The position numbers and the translations under genes are program-made. A DNA stretch of 64,000 nucleotides from Nageia nagi (Eukaryota; Pinophyta), in assembly GCA_050084985.1 (NCBI GenBank), contig JBITNC010000002.1, positions 14,260,001 to 14,324,000 on the forward strand. Reading direction: 5' to 3'. The notes below the pieces were generated by a model, which did no database searches, was not told the DNA's origin, and saw nothing but the letters and a program-made list of their open reading frames with translations. This document shows positions 36,171 to 48,705 of this stretch, in pieces (position 1 is the first letter of the stretch; each line of letters opens with the position of its first letter).

Positions 36171-36960
36171 TTAAAAGTAAAGATTTTAGGGGACCAAAAG
36201 CCTCATTAGTGGAAGGCATGATCTAAAGATCATATTATTAATGTGGAGATCATTCCCAATGGTATTTATATTCGAATCTAAGATATTACTTTGACTTTCT
36301 AAGTTTTTTGCATTGTAACCTAGCACTAGAACTACCTATAATGTCAACATTGATATCAACACCATCATTGAGCTTTGTGTATGATCTATTGATGAGATTT
36401 TTTGAGATCAAATTTTTTAGTATCATCCTCATTCAAGGGGATTATAGAGTGTTTTAGCTTCATATAGATCATGAATTGGTCTTGAGATGGTCCATTACCT
36501 AAATGGGAACATTTGTTATTTTAGCCACCTGACCATGTCGACTAGCCCTAGCATTAATAAGACAAAATGGTTATGAAGGTAGTTGAAGAGATTTGAGAAT
36601 TTCTTAGTCATTTGGGAACTTAGGAAAGATATTTGTATTCTAGGAGGTATCAAGTTTTCCTATAAATCAATCCTAGCCATCTCTAGAGGGGGTTAGAGAG
36701 TTTGGTTGATATTGTAATTAGTTTTATGGTTATTTCAAGTTGTGAACCTATATGAAGAAACCATTAAAGACTATACAAAATGTGTAGGAGAGATTGGATA
36801 GGAAATATTAAGAGATATTTTCTATAGAGGCTATATAAATCTTCTTGATGCTATTATTATTATAATTCTCTTTTGATCAAATATATTAATTCTACAAGAA
36901 TATGTACTAGTAAAAAAATAATGCAAACATGTTGATGCAGGGAAAGGTAAAAGTATTGAT
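36171..36960 (+). mobile_element. Probable 3' non-coding/LTR region after the gypsy integrase remnant
   Basis: No coding sequence. A TATA-like ctatataaatc near 36830, followed by a T-rich stretch, suggests an LTR promoter. No partner LTR was found, so the boundaries are unknown. Confidence 0.4.
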
Positions 36961-37265
36961 GTAAGGGATTTTAAAATACATTGATTCTAGTATGCTAAGA
37001 TTAGTGATGTTAGCAACATCAAAAGATACCATCGATATAATAAAAAGTATACTATATTAGGTTCCCTTTATTCATGACATCAAAACTCACTATGTAAATA
37101 ACCAATTGATAAAATTAACTAAAGGAATATTAATTCAAGGTGGAGTGACATCATAATCACTTTGAAAAGCTAATTTTAAACTAGTTTCAAACATTAAGAT
37201 GAGATAATGTTAGTAACACAGTATAATCCTTGGTAAGGCCCCAAAACTATAGTAAAATATGATCT

Positions 37266-38531
37266 TGATAGGAAAAGGCCTAGGTATTATAGATTATCTT
37301 CCCATCATGACTTACAAGGTGTATGCATCTATAGAAGTCATGTTACAACTTCTTGGGGTTATAACTTTTAATCGAGATGTCTATTTGAGCTCGTTCTTTT
37401 ATAGTTTATATAGAACTGAAAGAGGATCATTAAGGAAAGAAGCCTTATGGATATTAAGCTTATTTTGATAGGTTTTAAGGCCTAAATTCATCAACTAGTA
37501 GCCTAAAATAGGCTCCAAATGTAATTTTAATTTTTTATTGAATTTACATCATCGATATTATCACATACACTATTCCCTATGTGCTTAAAGAGATGATATT
37601 AGAAAATCAAATTCTTGACTCCCTATAGCAATATAAATGATAAGTTCAACTTTAGCTCATCATACAAAGACCATAGATAGAGATATTACTCATCCAATGG
37701 TACTTACAAGGTGAATGCATGCATAAAAGATATAGCCATAGTTCTAAACATAACCTTAAATCTAAGGATGGAGGTTGTGTATGAAAAAAGATCAATGAGA
37801 AGGAGTTTGATTTAATAAAACCATGCATTTTGCATGAAGGAGATTATTCAGTGTCTTAATTTTTTTTCTTAGGATAAATTTAAAGCTTTATTTTAGGGTT
37901 TTCTCTTGTTGTAAATCACATGTAGCCAATTTATGCACTAGGAGTACATTTACTACTTAATTTCTTTCATAGTTGTTATTATAAATAAGAGCCCCTATAT
38001 ATCATTGTAAGCAAGGGTGTATTAATCAACATTTTCCTTTTATTAATGGGAGTTCATTCATTTTATTTCAAATTTAGTATGGGTATATTTTCCCTTTTGT
38101 ATCAATGTTTATGCTTTGTTATGCTTAAATGGTTGAATGTGGCTAATTCTTCCTACATCTTGGAGGGTGGTAGTTGAGGTGTTAATGGCTATTAATCCTT
38201 GCTCTTCCACTCCATATGGATGATCTTGTGTGAACCCATGGCTATGAGTTGGGATTACTTCCCATGGTTTTGGTTTGATCCACTAAAAGCCTAATTTAGC
38301 CATGTGCTCCATGATTTCCCATTCCTTTCCTATATTTTTACGCTTCTCTAAGTATTAGAATCTTTTTATATCTATTTGGATCTCTTTATTTTATATTTTT
38401 ACCATGATCTAAAGGCTCTCAATGTTTATTGAAGCATGCAACAACCTATAAAATTGAAGGTTAGAACTCATCTGTATAATATTTATGTGCATGGTTTTGG
38501 TCTAGTACATCTTGCATCATGCGAATAAATA
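37266..38531 (+). repeat. 5' LTR-like repeat of element G
   Basis: Pairs with 41233-42473 (aaaaggcctaggtattatag against aaaaggccttggtcttgtat at the start). It carries a TATA box tataaata at 37980-37987 followed by agagcccctatat. Confidence 0.7.
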
Positions 38532-39097
38532 GTTTTGGCATGCATAGTGGGATTCATTATATGTAATACAAGGTACATATTTGAAATTTAGTATGGATAT
38601 ATTTTTCCTTTTGTATCAATGATTGCACTTTTTTATGCTTAAATGGTTGAATATGGCCAATTCTTCCTCCATCTTGGACGGTGGTAGTTGAGATGTTAGT
38701 GGCTATTAAGCCTTGTTCTCTCACTCCATATGGATGGTCTTGTGTTAACCTATAGCTATGAGCTGGGATTCCTTCCCATGGTTTTGGTTTGATCCACCAA
38801 AAGCCTAAGTTAGCCATGTGCTCCATGATTTCCCATTCCTTTCCTATATCTTTATGCTTCTCTAAGTATCAAAAAAAAAATTATATCTATTTGGCTCTCT
38901 TTATTTTATATTTTTACCATGATCTAAAGGCTCTCCATGTTGATTGAAGCATGCAATGACATATAAAATTGAATGTTATAACATGTATATACGATATTTA
39001 TTTACATGGTTATGGTCTAGTACATTTTGCATCATGCAAATAAATAGTTTTGGCATGCATAATGGGACTCATTATATGCAATACAAGGTACATATTT
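38070..39097 (+). repeat. Two 514-bp tandem units spanning the LTR end and primer site
   Basis: Unit 1 is 38070-38583 and unit 2 is 38584-39097, both from aaatttagtatgg to caaggtacatattt, and strongly similar throughout. Each contains the end of the LTR and a ttttggcatgcata(g/a)tggga stretch. The distance between any two matching points is 514-517 bp. Confidence 0.92.
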
Positions 39098-40020
39098 CCA
39101 CTTATACTATAAAATATGATTTTTATGGATAATATGATAACTTAGTTGGTTTGGGAGACTCAAAACTTAGTTAGCTAAAAGTATTTTTGTGGCCCCTTCA
39201 AGCTCAAGCTTGTCCAAATTTTATCATGAGGATAATATGTATATATCATCATAGTTATGGATTAACTAGAGTGTCAGATTTATCTAACTTCAATTTTAGT
39301 CCACCCTACCTAGTTATCTGAGCTTCATATCTAATATTTGATAATGGGGTATAAATGTAAATATTATAAATTAAAAAAGAGCTTTATTTTTTTGGGCATT
39401 TGAACCCAAATTATCAAATCTTTTTGAAGGCTTATCCTTCATATGGTGTTCAAGAATAGAGAAGTTGATGCAAATAACAATGGCATTGGGATAATAAAGA
39501 TGATAAAATAGGGGGAATCAAGCATAAAAACCATCAAAGGTCCACATCCTTTATTTCCATACTACCGAACCTTGCTATCACTTTCTCTAAAAGGAGTAAA
39601 CATTCAACAAAAACTATTGAGCATGATGATGTAAGTTTGAAATTTTGCTTCACCATCCCACCCTACCCCTACTACAGTCACATGTGATTTTTCATTAATT
39701 TTTCAAGTGATCCAAATGGGTTGAAGCACTCAACAAAGGAGGAATAAATATTATCAAAATCATCATCCCTAGGAGCTGGGGGTATGACAACTTCTTATGG
39801 CCTCTTTATATCACCAAGGATGATTGAGGTAATCACAACCTAAGAAGGTTTCTAGGACTAATAATTATTACTCATTAAATTAATCTAGGAATGAAAGGAG
39901 GAAGTGGAAATACTTATTATAATGCTACCTAGGATATATATATATTATTCTAAATTTCACCTAGAAATACTAAAATAGAAGGGCATAAACACCATTGATC
40001 CTAGGTCCTCAAACTTAAAT

Positions 40021-40022
<2 letters not shown>
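39098..40022. other. Interior of element G, nothing recognised
   Basis: AT-rich with stops in all frames and no family motif. It ends in the (TA)n tract. Confidence 0.4.
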
Positions 40023-40069
<47 letters not shown>

Positions 40070-40095
40070 CATACATACATATACATATATATATA
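40023..40095. repeat. (TA)n microsatellite with (CATA)n tail
   Basis: About 20 TA repeats (40024-40063), then acatacatacatacat and a further short TA run. It marks the 5' truncation point of the gypsy fragment that follows. Confidence 0.95.
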
Positions 40096-40819
40096 AAACC
40101 TATGCATTGGGTACAATGGCTTCCCTTGGTTGAGTGGTGTTATAATACATCTTATCATTCTACCAGCAAGATGACCCCTTATGAAGCAATGTATGGTCAA
40201 GCTCTACCAATAGTCACCTCGTATGTTGTAGGTACTAGTTAAGTTTAGGTAGTTGACTCAGCATTAGTTACTTGGGATAATATTCTTCATTTGCTCAAGG
40301 ATAACCTTCAAATAGCCCAACATCATATGAAATAACAAGCTAATCAGCAACATATTAAAAGGGAGTTCTAGGTAGATGACATGGTCTTTTTGAGGTTGAA
40401 ACCTTATCTCCAAAAATACTTAAAAATAAAAGACCCTAAAAAATTAGCCCCAAAGTTTTATGGTCCCTACAAGCTGTTACAACACATTGGCCTCACTGCA
40501 TACAAATTGAAGCTTCCTGCTTCTTCCAAGATTCACCTAGTATTTCATGTCTCCTATCTTGAGAAAGTGGTTGGATTGGAGGTTTGAGTTCAAACATAAT
40601 TACTTGAGTTAGCATAGGATGGATCAATGGTAGTTGTATCTAAGGTAGTTCTAGAGCAACATTCATAGTAGCTTCATAACTACTCCATCATAGAAGTCCT
40701 TATGTAGTGGCAAGGCATAGCACTGAAAGATGCAACATGGGAAATACTTCATCAACTATAGCAATAGTTTCCACACTTCAAGCTTTGAGGAAAAATATTC
40801 ATCCCAAGAAGGGTGGCAT
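40096..40819 (+). pseudogene. pol: Integrase C-terminus and chromodomain-like tail of a Ty3/gypsy element
   Basis: Plus strand: the end of the integrase core (YNTSYHSTSKMTPYEAMYGQ), a C-terminal block open at 40381-40587 (MVFLRLKPYLQKYLKIKD, KFYGPYKLLQHIGLTAYKLK, IHLVFHVSYLEK), then a degenerate chromodomain-like tail (EVLM-WQGIALKDATWE near 40690-40740). Chromodomains target chromovirus integration to heterochromatin. Stops break the tail. A purine-rich stretch (aagaagggtggca) closes it, directly before the LTR at 40820. Confidence 0.88.
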
Positions 40820-41221
40820 GTTAGGATCCCACATCTTAACATTTTAGTGTTAGTATTAGTATTTTAATTAAATTATTGATCTATATTGTAAATTGTAATA
40901 TTGTGATTGTAAGGGTAGGGCCCAATTTTGCATGACTATTAGGGTTACAGTTAGTATGTTATAAATAGGTAGAAGTGTGCGAAGAAAGGCATCTTGAACA
41001 TTATTTTTCAATTTTGTAGTTATAAGGAGGTAGTCCCCTTTAAGCAACCTATGATTCTATTACTATTTAGTAAAATCCTATCCTTATCTACTTATTGTTA
41101 TTATTTCATGTTCTACTTATCAGTGCATGCTCTATTACTTCCATTAGATTAGTTGCCATTTTCCTATTCAAATTAATATTCATTTACATTTTTGCAATAT
41201 TTCCCTTTCATATTCATAGCA
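40820..41221 (+). mobile_element. 3' LTR of the chromodomain-type gypsy fragment
   Basis: Starts tgttaggatcccacatc after the polypurine tract, carries a TATA box (ttataaatagg near 40962) and probably ends at catagca. About 402 bp. No 5' partner in the window. Confidence 0.7.
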
Positions 41222-41232
41222 TCATAATAACC

Positions 41233-42473
41233 TAATAATAAAAGGCCTTGGTCTTGTATATTATCTACCCATCGTAACTTACAAGATGTATCTATGCACA
41301 AAAGAAATGTTGCAACTTCCTAGGATCATAAATTTTGATCTAGATATTTGTTTGAGTTAGTTCTTTTTTCAATTCATGCATAATTGAGAGAGTATTTTCA
41401 AACAAATAGTCCTTGAAACTTTCACACTTATTTTGATAGGTTTCTAGTCCTAAATTAATCACCTAATGGATTAAAATGGTCTTCAAATGTAATTTTTGAT
41501 TTTTATTAAATTTACATTATCAATATTATCAAATATATCATTCCCTAAGCACTTAAAGTGATGATGTTAGAAAATAAAAGTCTTGAATCCTTGTAGTAAT
41601 ATAAATGAGAGGTTTTACTTTAACTCACAATTCAAATACATTAGATTAAAAGATTACTCACCTAATGATACTTATGAGGTAAATACATGCACAAAAGATA
41701 TAATGATAGTTCTAAATACAACATTAGATCTAAGGATGGAGGTTGTGCATGAAGAAAGATGAGTCAGAAGGAGTTTGAGTTAATTAAACCATACATCTTA
41801 TATGATGATGGCACTTTAGTATCCTAAATATTTTCTCATGATAGAGAAAATATTTCTTTGAAGGTTATCTTTAATTGTAAATGGTATGCAATTGCTTTTT
41901 GTAGTAAGAGTAGATTTACTAGTCAATTTCATTCATAGTCTTCATTAGAAATAAGAGACCCTACATCTTGTTATAAGGGAGGTTGGATTACTTGGAATTT
42001 TCCATTTATTAATGGATGTTCATTAATTTTGTTACAAATTGAGTATGGATCTATTTTACCTTTTATCTCAATGGTTGTGCTCTATTATGCTTGAATATGG
42101 TAGATTATTCCTATGTCCCAAAGGGTGGTAGTTGAGGTATTAGTGGTTGTTAAGTCTTTATCTCTCGCTAAAAATGGATGATCTTATGTGAACCTATGGA
42201 ATTGATATGGGTTTCCTTCCTATGGTTCTAGTTTGATCCATCAAAATCCTAGGTTGGCCCTATGCTCCATGATTTCATATTCCTTTTATGTATCCCTATG
42301 ATTCTCTGAGTAGTAGACTATTTTCAATGTCTATTTTCCCCCTTTCTTGTATAGTTTTATCTTGACTTAAGGCTCTAGGAATCAAAATATAAAACTAAAG
42401 GTTATATCTCATCCATCTAATGTTTATTCATGTAGTTCAATCTTGGTACATCTTATATCATGCAGATAAATGA
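41233..42473 (+). repeat. 3' LTR-like repeat of element G
   Basis: Partner of 37266-38531. It follows the chromodomain-type LTR almost without a gap, which hides any polypurine tract. Confidence 0.7.
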
Positions 42474-43440
42474 TATCTTCATTTTCTTCAATAATATGGA
42501 TGTTTTAATCATAATGAAACATTAAATATGCATGAAAATCTAAGTTTTAGAAAATACATATTTGATGATCTCTTGAATAACATTGCATACAAATATTTAC
42601 AAATCAAGGAGGATGATGTGTAGTTCAAGAAAGTGAAGGGCTTAAGTGCTTTATATTTCTAAGAGTCAATAATCACCATAAGAGGAATTTGGTGTGCGAA
42701 TTTTGATAAAGAGATATCTAAATACTTTATGGATATGATTAAATAAATAACTATAAAGGTATAATGTGAAATACATATATTTGCATATGGAGAAGGTTAT
42801 CATGTAGTTTTCATGAATGAGAAGGTAGAGGCTATTAATTTGATCTTAAGGATTTAAGTTTCAACCAAAATTGTTAATGATTATGGTGTGGTAAGAGATA
42901 GGAATTATACTATAGGATGCCCTAATTTTTATCCCACTTATAAGGTTGGAATATGTGAATAACATATTGCTATCAAATATGTTGATGAATGGGGAAGGAT
43001 CTAGTTTTCCCCTTGATTTCTTACATATTGAATGTTGCAATAGGAGTTGCAATGTCCTTTGGTAATAAATAAGGTATCGCTAGAGGTTGGAATGTGCTAT
43101 AACATATACCTATTATGGATTTAGAATCAAATGAGTATGATTTGAATATGAACCTTAGACATGGAGAGGACTTATTTGGGAACTCAAGGCACATTTTTGG
43201 ATGGGGATTCATTTTGAAAATAGGGAATACCAACTCAAGGGGCTTCTAAAATCCTTGGTAAGGATGGGGAGATTGAGGGGAGAATAAAAGAGGACCTGGC
43301 TTTTGAATCTAGTGCCATAGATAGGGACGATAAATATATGATCATGGATATCATTTTTAGCTTCTATGGTAATATATTCATTCTTATTGTATTTGGGCAT
43401 ACATATTTTGGTATTCAAAAATATAAATATTCTAATTTTA
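42474..43440 (+). other. Decayed coding-like stretch, family unknown
   Basis: The plus strand reads for short runs like protein (YLQIKEDDV, ESIITIRGIWCANFDKEISK, VVFMNEKVEAINLILRI), then KILGKDGEIEGRIKEDLAFE near 43240, with many stops. I do not recognise the family; it could be an old gag or an extra frame of element G. Confidence 0.3.
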
Positions 43441-44430
43441 GGTATAGTTGGTTATTATTATTGAATTAATCCTTGGCTTAGCTATTCCATATTCTTATAG
43501 ACCTTTGTATGATCATCTTGGAAAAGACTAGAGTAAGATGAAAACCTCCAATTAAGTTTAAGAATAACAAGTATGATAGTGCATGAAAGGAAGAAGTTTA
43601 AATTTTTTTTCCCTATTTTATGGATTTTTTATTTTAAAAAGGAATGTATAAATATTTAATGTTTCATCATTCCTTGGTGGAGTTTGCTGATAACCATGAG
43701 ACATTTCCAAGTTACAAAAATGAACTATTTATTTGTAATAGCTGTATACAACTATTTTTTTATGTAAAAACTATAGAATATTTGTATTAGGTTATAATAT
43801 ATTATGTAATGAATAAGCATAATATGCAATAGAGAAAACTATTATAAAAATTATTGTGTGATTTTTGTAAGTATAGTCCATATTTTCTATCAAAATATTT
43901 ATGATATTTTGGGGTTTATAAATTTAGTTGGAAAGATAAAATTTTGTGGTTATTATCTCATTATAAATTTGATTTCAATGCCTTCTGAGTGATATGTAAT
44001 ATATTATACTTTCATTGATAATTACCATAAATACATCCCATTCTTTGTGAGGTATTTCTACTACAAAATTATTTATTGGTCATCATAAACAATATCTCAT
44101 GTTATTACGAAGCATTAGATATTTATAGATAATTTTTTCAATCTCCATACACCATTAGAAATATGATTTTAATACCTTTCCAAATAACACCCTAAAGTTT
44201 ATCTTGATTTTGTCATCTTGTTCACGACATATATGCCATAGTATAAACTACCAATTTGGCAACTTTGGTCTATTTAGTGATTATACTTCATTATTGATGA
44301 ATTTGTTCATTTATTTATTTAATATTTGACCTTTGTTTAGTTTGAGAGTTAGATTCACTTGTGTGGATATTTATAACAATTTATTAAGTATTTTCATATA
44401 TTTTTTGTAAGTTCATAGTTATTTTTATGT
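43441..44430. other. No gene recognised; AT-rich, probably leader of a copia element
   Basis: Stops in all frames. It precedes the copia gag start at 44431; no clear primer site or LTR edge was seen. Confidence 0.4.
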
Positions 44431-45600
44431 AATGGCCAATAATACTAACTTATTGCAAGTCCCTTAGTTTAATGGAAAATATTATGTGTTGTGGAGTATT
44501 AAGATTAAGATTTTGTTGATGGGTAAAGGCCTCTAGAATGTTATAGAATATGGTTGTATAGAAAATAATAAATTAAATTACTCTTATAGTAGTAGATTGA
44601 ATAACATGTAAGGAAGCTCAGAAAAGGTATTACTTAGCACTTTACTATGTTCGGTCTATACTAGAAAATAGTATTTTTCAAAGGATATCTAGTTGTAAAA
44701 TATTTACAAATGCAAGGAAATCCTTAGGACATGGTTAAGAGGGTAATGATTAAGTCAAGAAAGTAAACTATAAAGAGATTTTAAAAAATTGAGAATGCAA
44801 GACAATAAGAGTGATGGTGACTATTATGTCTAAGTGAAGTTGTTGTTAATAAAATGGAAACTCTTGGAGAAGACGTGAAGAAGGTTTTTTTTGTTAAGAA
44901 AGTATTGATAATACTCACCCCTAAGTAGAACCATTAGCCATTATTATCAAATAAAGTAAGGATTTATCAACTCTTGATTTTAATTAGTTGATAGGGTCTC
45001 TTATGTATCATGAGGAGAGGATGGGAGAATCAATTTTTAGTTTTAAAGAGAAGGTATTATCTTCTAAGTGAGAAGAATCCAATTTAGATGAGAAATAAAA
45101 AGGAAATTTTCAAGCTAGAGTTTTAAGTGGTGGTGCAATTGGCAAAGGTAGAGGAAGAGGAATGTACAATGTCACCATTGTAACAACTATGGACATTATG
45201 AAAGAGAATATAGATTGAAGGCTGATAATAAAGTTAAAAACTATTAACTTTATTGAAGAAGAGACTATTGAACTAAACATATTATTATCATACAATAATA
45301 CTAATAAGAATCTTCAAGAAACTTGGATTCTTTATTCTAGATGTTTCAATCATGTGACAAGAAAGGGTGATATATTTTATTACATGGATCATCCATTCAA
45401 ATTCAATATCAACCTTTGAGATGAAAAATATTTAGAGTTTCTTTCCAAAGGTGTAATGGAGGTGAACATAACAAAAGGTAAGAAAAAGGTTCATGACATC
45501 TATCACACCCAAATTTGAAACACAATAAATAGAATATAGAAAAAATAATGGAAAAGAACTACAAATCTTTTCATTTTATTAATGATAGTAAAGATCTCAC
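44431..45600 (+). pseudogene. gag: Ty1/copia gag-protease remnant
   Basis: Starts MANNTNLLQVP-FNGKYY, followed by the LLMGKGL...VIEYGC block typical of plant copia gag. Later comes a zinc knuckle in the form CHHCNNYGHYEREYRLK near 45168-45215, whose last cysteine is tyrosine. Then a protease segment (TWILYSRCFNHVT near 45320), where the catalytic Asp-Ser-Gly is changed to Tyr-Ser-Arg. It stops near 45600; integrase and RT are missing. It resembles copia B in layout but is a different family by sequence. Confidence 0.8.
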
Positions 45601-46092
45601 CATAATATAAAATATAAGTCTTTGGGATTGTCTCATAGGAAAGGATTATATCTCAAGGTTATCCTTTGGGAATATCTTTTTTTTATATATATATCCTTAG
45701 GCTATAATTGAAATATATGCAAAACTCATATCATGGGAATTTGGATTTCTATCCATGCAAAAAGCCTAGTGTCTACTTTAGCATCTACGTCCATGCTCAT
45801 GTTAGCATGAATTCTACCCTAAGTTGAAATTTACCATAGAAACCTCTTTTATTCCTCCTATACTAAATACACATTCTTCAAAAATAAATATATGACTAAC
45901 ATGTATTTGAGAATAAGGTTATTTTAGAGATGAATGAATATTTTGATTTTAGGACCAACATATAGGCTATAGATAAAGAATTCTTGCTTCATCATCATTA
46001 GAATAACTAAGCTTAGGAAGGACATTGAAATTAGTGTTAATCTTGGGGTATCAACACAACAATCAAACAACAAAAACTATCAAATTTGGAAA
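45601..46092. other. No gene recognised
   Basis: AT-rich spacer between the copia remnant and element D. No LTR or open frame of note. Confidence 0.5.
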
Positions 46093-46097
46093 CTAAC

Positions 46098-46731
46098 TAT
46101 AGAAGAAAAATAATGCACAAGTAATAAAACAAAGTACTATTTGTATATAATATAATTATTGAAGCATATATGATAATATACCAATATTCATAAGTAAAAA
46201 AGTGTTATGTTTCATTAGATCTATATCCCTAATTCATAAATAGAACTCTTAATTCAAGTTTGGCTCACTTGGATCTTAGAACCATAATGCAGATGTGATG
46301 AACTTAGCCTACACATGGTATTGACACTATCAAAGGCATTGAATCAAATATTGAAATTAAAGCATGAAAAGTGTAATAAAGAGTAGATAATATATATTTA
46401 GTTAGATGGTGTTACAAAACATTGTTGTTGTTTATATGATATAATGTGCATGTGTTGAACTTTCTAATATCTGATTATTCGATAGGGAATTATTTGATCT
46501 TTATACTATTTTATAGAAATATCTTGATCCTTTATATTTCTTGGAATCATCATGTATTACATAGCTTATGATGCTTTTGTTGATATTTGATACCACTTAC
46601 ATCATTTGGTCATCTTTTTACATTGATTACATTACATTGGCTATATTTTAATCCCTTTTTACAATAAATATTCATTGAGGAAATAATAATAAATTATTTA
46701 ATAAATAAGAATTCATTTTTAAGCATCTACA
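46098..46731 (-). repeat. 3' LTR of element D
   Basis: Matches 51339-51971 end to end, with phrases such as ttcattagatctatatc and gatataatgtgcatgtgttga in both. The polypurine tract lies at 46732-46749. Confidence 0.9.
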
Positions 46732-46749
46732 TTTTCCCCCTCTTTGGAG

Positions 46750-47739
46750 GTGTGATGGAAAGAAGTGGAATTACATATCTAAAGAGGAAGAGTAGAAGAA
46801 AACTTTTTAAAACTTTGAACTCTTCGTACAATAGCCTGATCCTTTAGTGAAGGTCCTTCATTTTTAACTTTTGGTTTGGTTTTCCTAAGAAGAATCCATG
46901 GATGGAGTAGCCAAGCTAAACTATGAATATTTGTATTTATTTCCCCTTGTGATGCTTAATAATGAAAGTGACTGCTCCTTTATGTCTAGTACTGGGGAGT
47001 CTAACATTCTAATATTCATACTTTGATGCACAAGAATTTGGATGATATAAACTATTATTGAGGTGCAACAAACAATATCGATACCTTATGGATAGTACTT
47101 TTGATGACATGTATGGCTTGACTCTTAATTTTTTGGCAATCTTCATTTCTTGATACCTATAAAAATATTCTAGAAATACCTTGAAATGTTTGGATACATA
47201 GTGAGGTGCATCTTCCATTGAGTATGAATTAATATTGACATCCTCACTAATGATTGTATCATTGGTTCTATTTTAAGTGACTGAAGTCTCTCTAATTGTA
47301 TCGATGACCATTAGTGACCTAACATTTTACATTGATGGCTCATAAGCATTATAATTTTATGGTTGTAAGCATAACCATATGTGGATACATAGTGAGTTGC
47401 ATCATCCATTGAGTATGAGCCAATATTAAAATCCTTACTAGCAACTGTATCACCAGTTTTCTTTCAAGTAAGTAAACTCTCACTAGTTGTAATGTTGGTC
47501 ATTGATGACATAGAGTTTTATGTCCATGATCCACATATATTATGCTTTTATGGTTCTAAATATAACTAATTATTTTTATGGTGCACACACCATGAAGATA
47601 TAAGGATAGTGTTGACACCTTAAAAAATGCAAAAATGAACTTTGAAATAAAAATACAAAATATTGTACATGTACCTCATTATGATGGATTGTGATGTTAC
47701 GAGGTACAAAGTTGTTATTTCATGTGTAGAAGCATTTTA
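46750..47739 (-). other. 3' non-coding region of element D
   Basis: Between the integrase stop and the 3' LTR. It contains a repeated phrase of about 40-60 bp (ggatacatagtgaggtgcat / ggatacatagtgagttgcat, near 47190 and 47385; ttgagtatgaattaatatt against ttgagtatgagccaatatt). No open frame with a recognisable domain. Confidence 0.55.
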
Positions 47740-48705
47740 AGTGTATGTCATTGAATACAATTTGTATGCTCCTAATCCTATTACCTCAATTACAACAAAT
47801 AGTCCTAACAAATTTGGCTCAAACTTTCCTTTGATCTCATCATTTACAGTTATTTTGTTGATGTTATCTTTTAATACCAAGTCACATACATGGAATATTT
47901 TTGGCTTGATCTTATTCTCAAATACTCTCTTTGATTTTGCATGATATTCTTTATGATGTTTAATTGCATGAATTATGTTTTCATCAAGTGATTCTAACTA
48001 CTGCAATCTAGCCTTTCTTACTTCCCCATCTAGTATGTTTTGATGTAGTGAAATTATCAAAGATGGTATCTCTAATTTTGGTGGTAAAACAACCACATCA
48101 TTATAAAATAATGAAAAAACAATTTCCCAAGTAGCAGTCCTAACACTTGTTCTATATGCCCAAAGTGCTTAAGGAAATTGCTTATGCCAATCTCTTTTGT
48201 ACATATCCCATGTTTTTGACAAAATGCTTTTGATTATTTTATTTGATGCTTCAACTTGGCTATTTCCTTATAGATAATAAAATTAAGAAAATGTTTGAGT
48301 AATAGGATTTTTTTTTGCAAAAGGCTTTCATGTACTTACCTTTAAAATTTGGCCCATTATCCATGATCAACTGCTATGGGACATCAAACCTTGTGATGAT
48401 TTTTTTGCAACCTCTAGCCATTTTATGGTGTACTTTTTGGCTATGATGATAAATTTATGCCCATCCCTTGAGTGAGGATTTATCAAACCAACCAATCTCT
48501 CTTGATCACTTGTGCTAATGTTGACATCAACTAAATCTTTAGCAGAAAAGGTTAACTCATTTTTCTTTTGCAATAGTGAGGGTAGCTCTTCTAAATCAAG
48601 AATATTACGAACATCATCCTCTTCATCATTAACATGTTGCACTTGGAAAACTTCATTCAAATTTACCATGTTGGCTAAGAATGTAAATTGGTTTTCTTTT
48701 TTCAT
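47740..48705 (-). pseudogene. pol: Integrase of element D
   Basis: Minus strand. Open at 48705-48367, where VGLINPHSRDGHKFIIIAKK and YTIKWLEVAKK mark the start of the integrase core (first catalytic Asp region degenerate). After a broken stretch it reads WAYRTSVRTATWEIVFSLFY near 48150. Then come LPPKLEIPSLIISL, RVFENKIKPKIF and a C-terminal GKFEPNLLGLFVVIEVIGLG, AYKLY block ending near 47740. This is the integrase layout of Tat/Athila-like elements. The core has lost the middle Asp and Glu motifs to stops or indels. Confidence 0.85.

Larger units (their letters stand above)
37266..42473 (+). mobile_element. LTR element G with duplicated LTR/primer-site junction
   Basis: Two long direct repeats (37266-38531 and 41233-42473) align throughout, including a phrase near 37770 and 41730 (ctaaggatggaggttgtg). 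The similarity stops at a possible primer site ttttggcatgcatagtggga (38533). The last 460 bp of the 5' copy plus about 50 bp of interior are tandemly duplicated. The interior (39098-41232) holds no coding region of its own that I recognise, only a chromodomain-type gypsy fragment with its own LTR. The flanks gatct and tatct could be a decayed target duplication, but this is weak. Confidence 0.65.

Noticed and set aside
40015-40200. Open frame ending in Tyr-Ile repeats
   Set aside because: Produced by the (TA)n tract.
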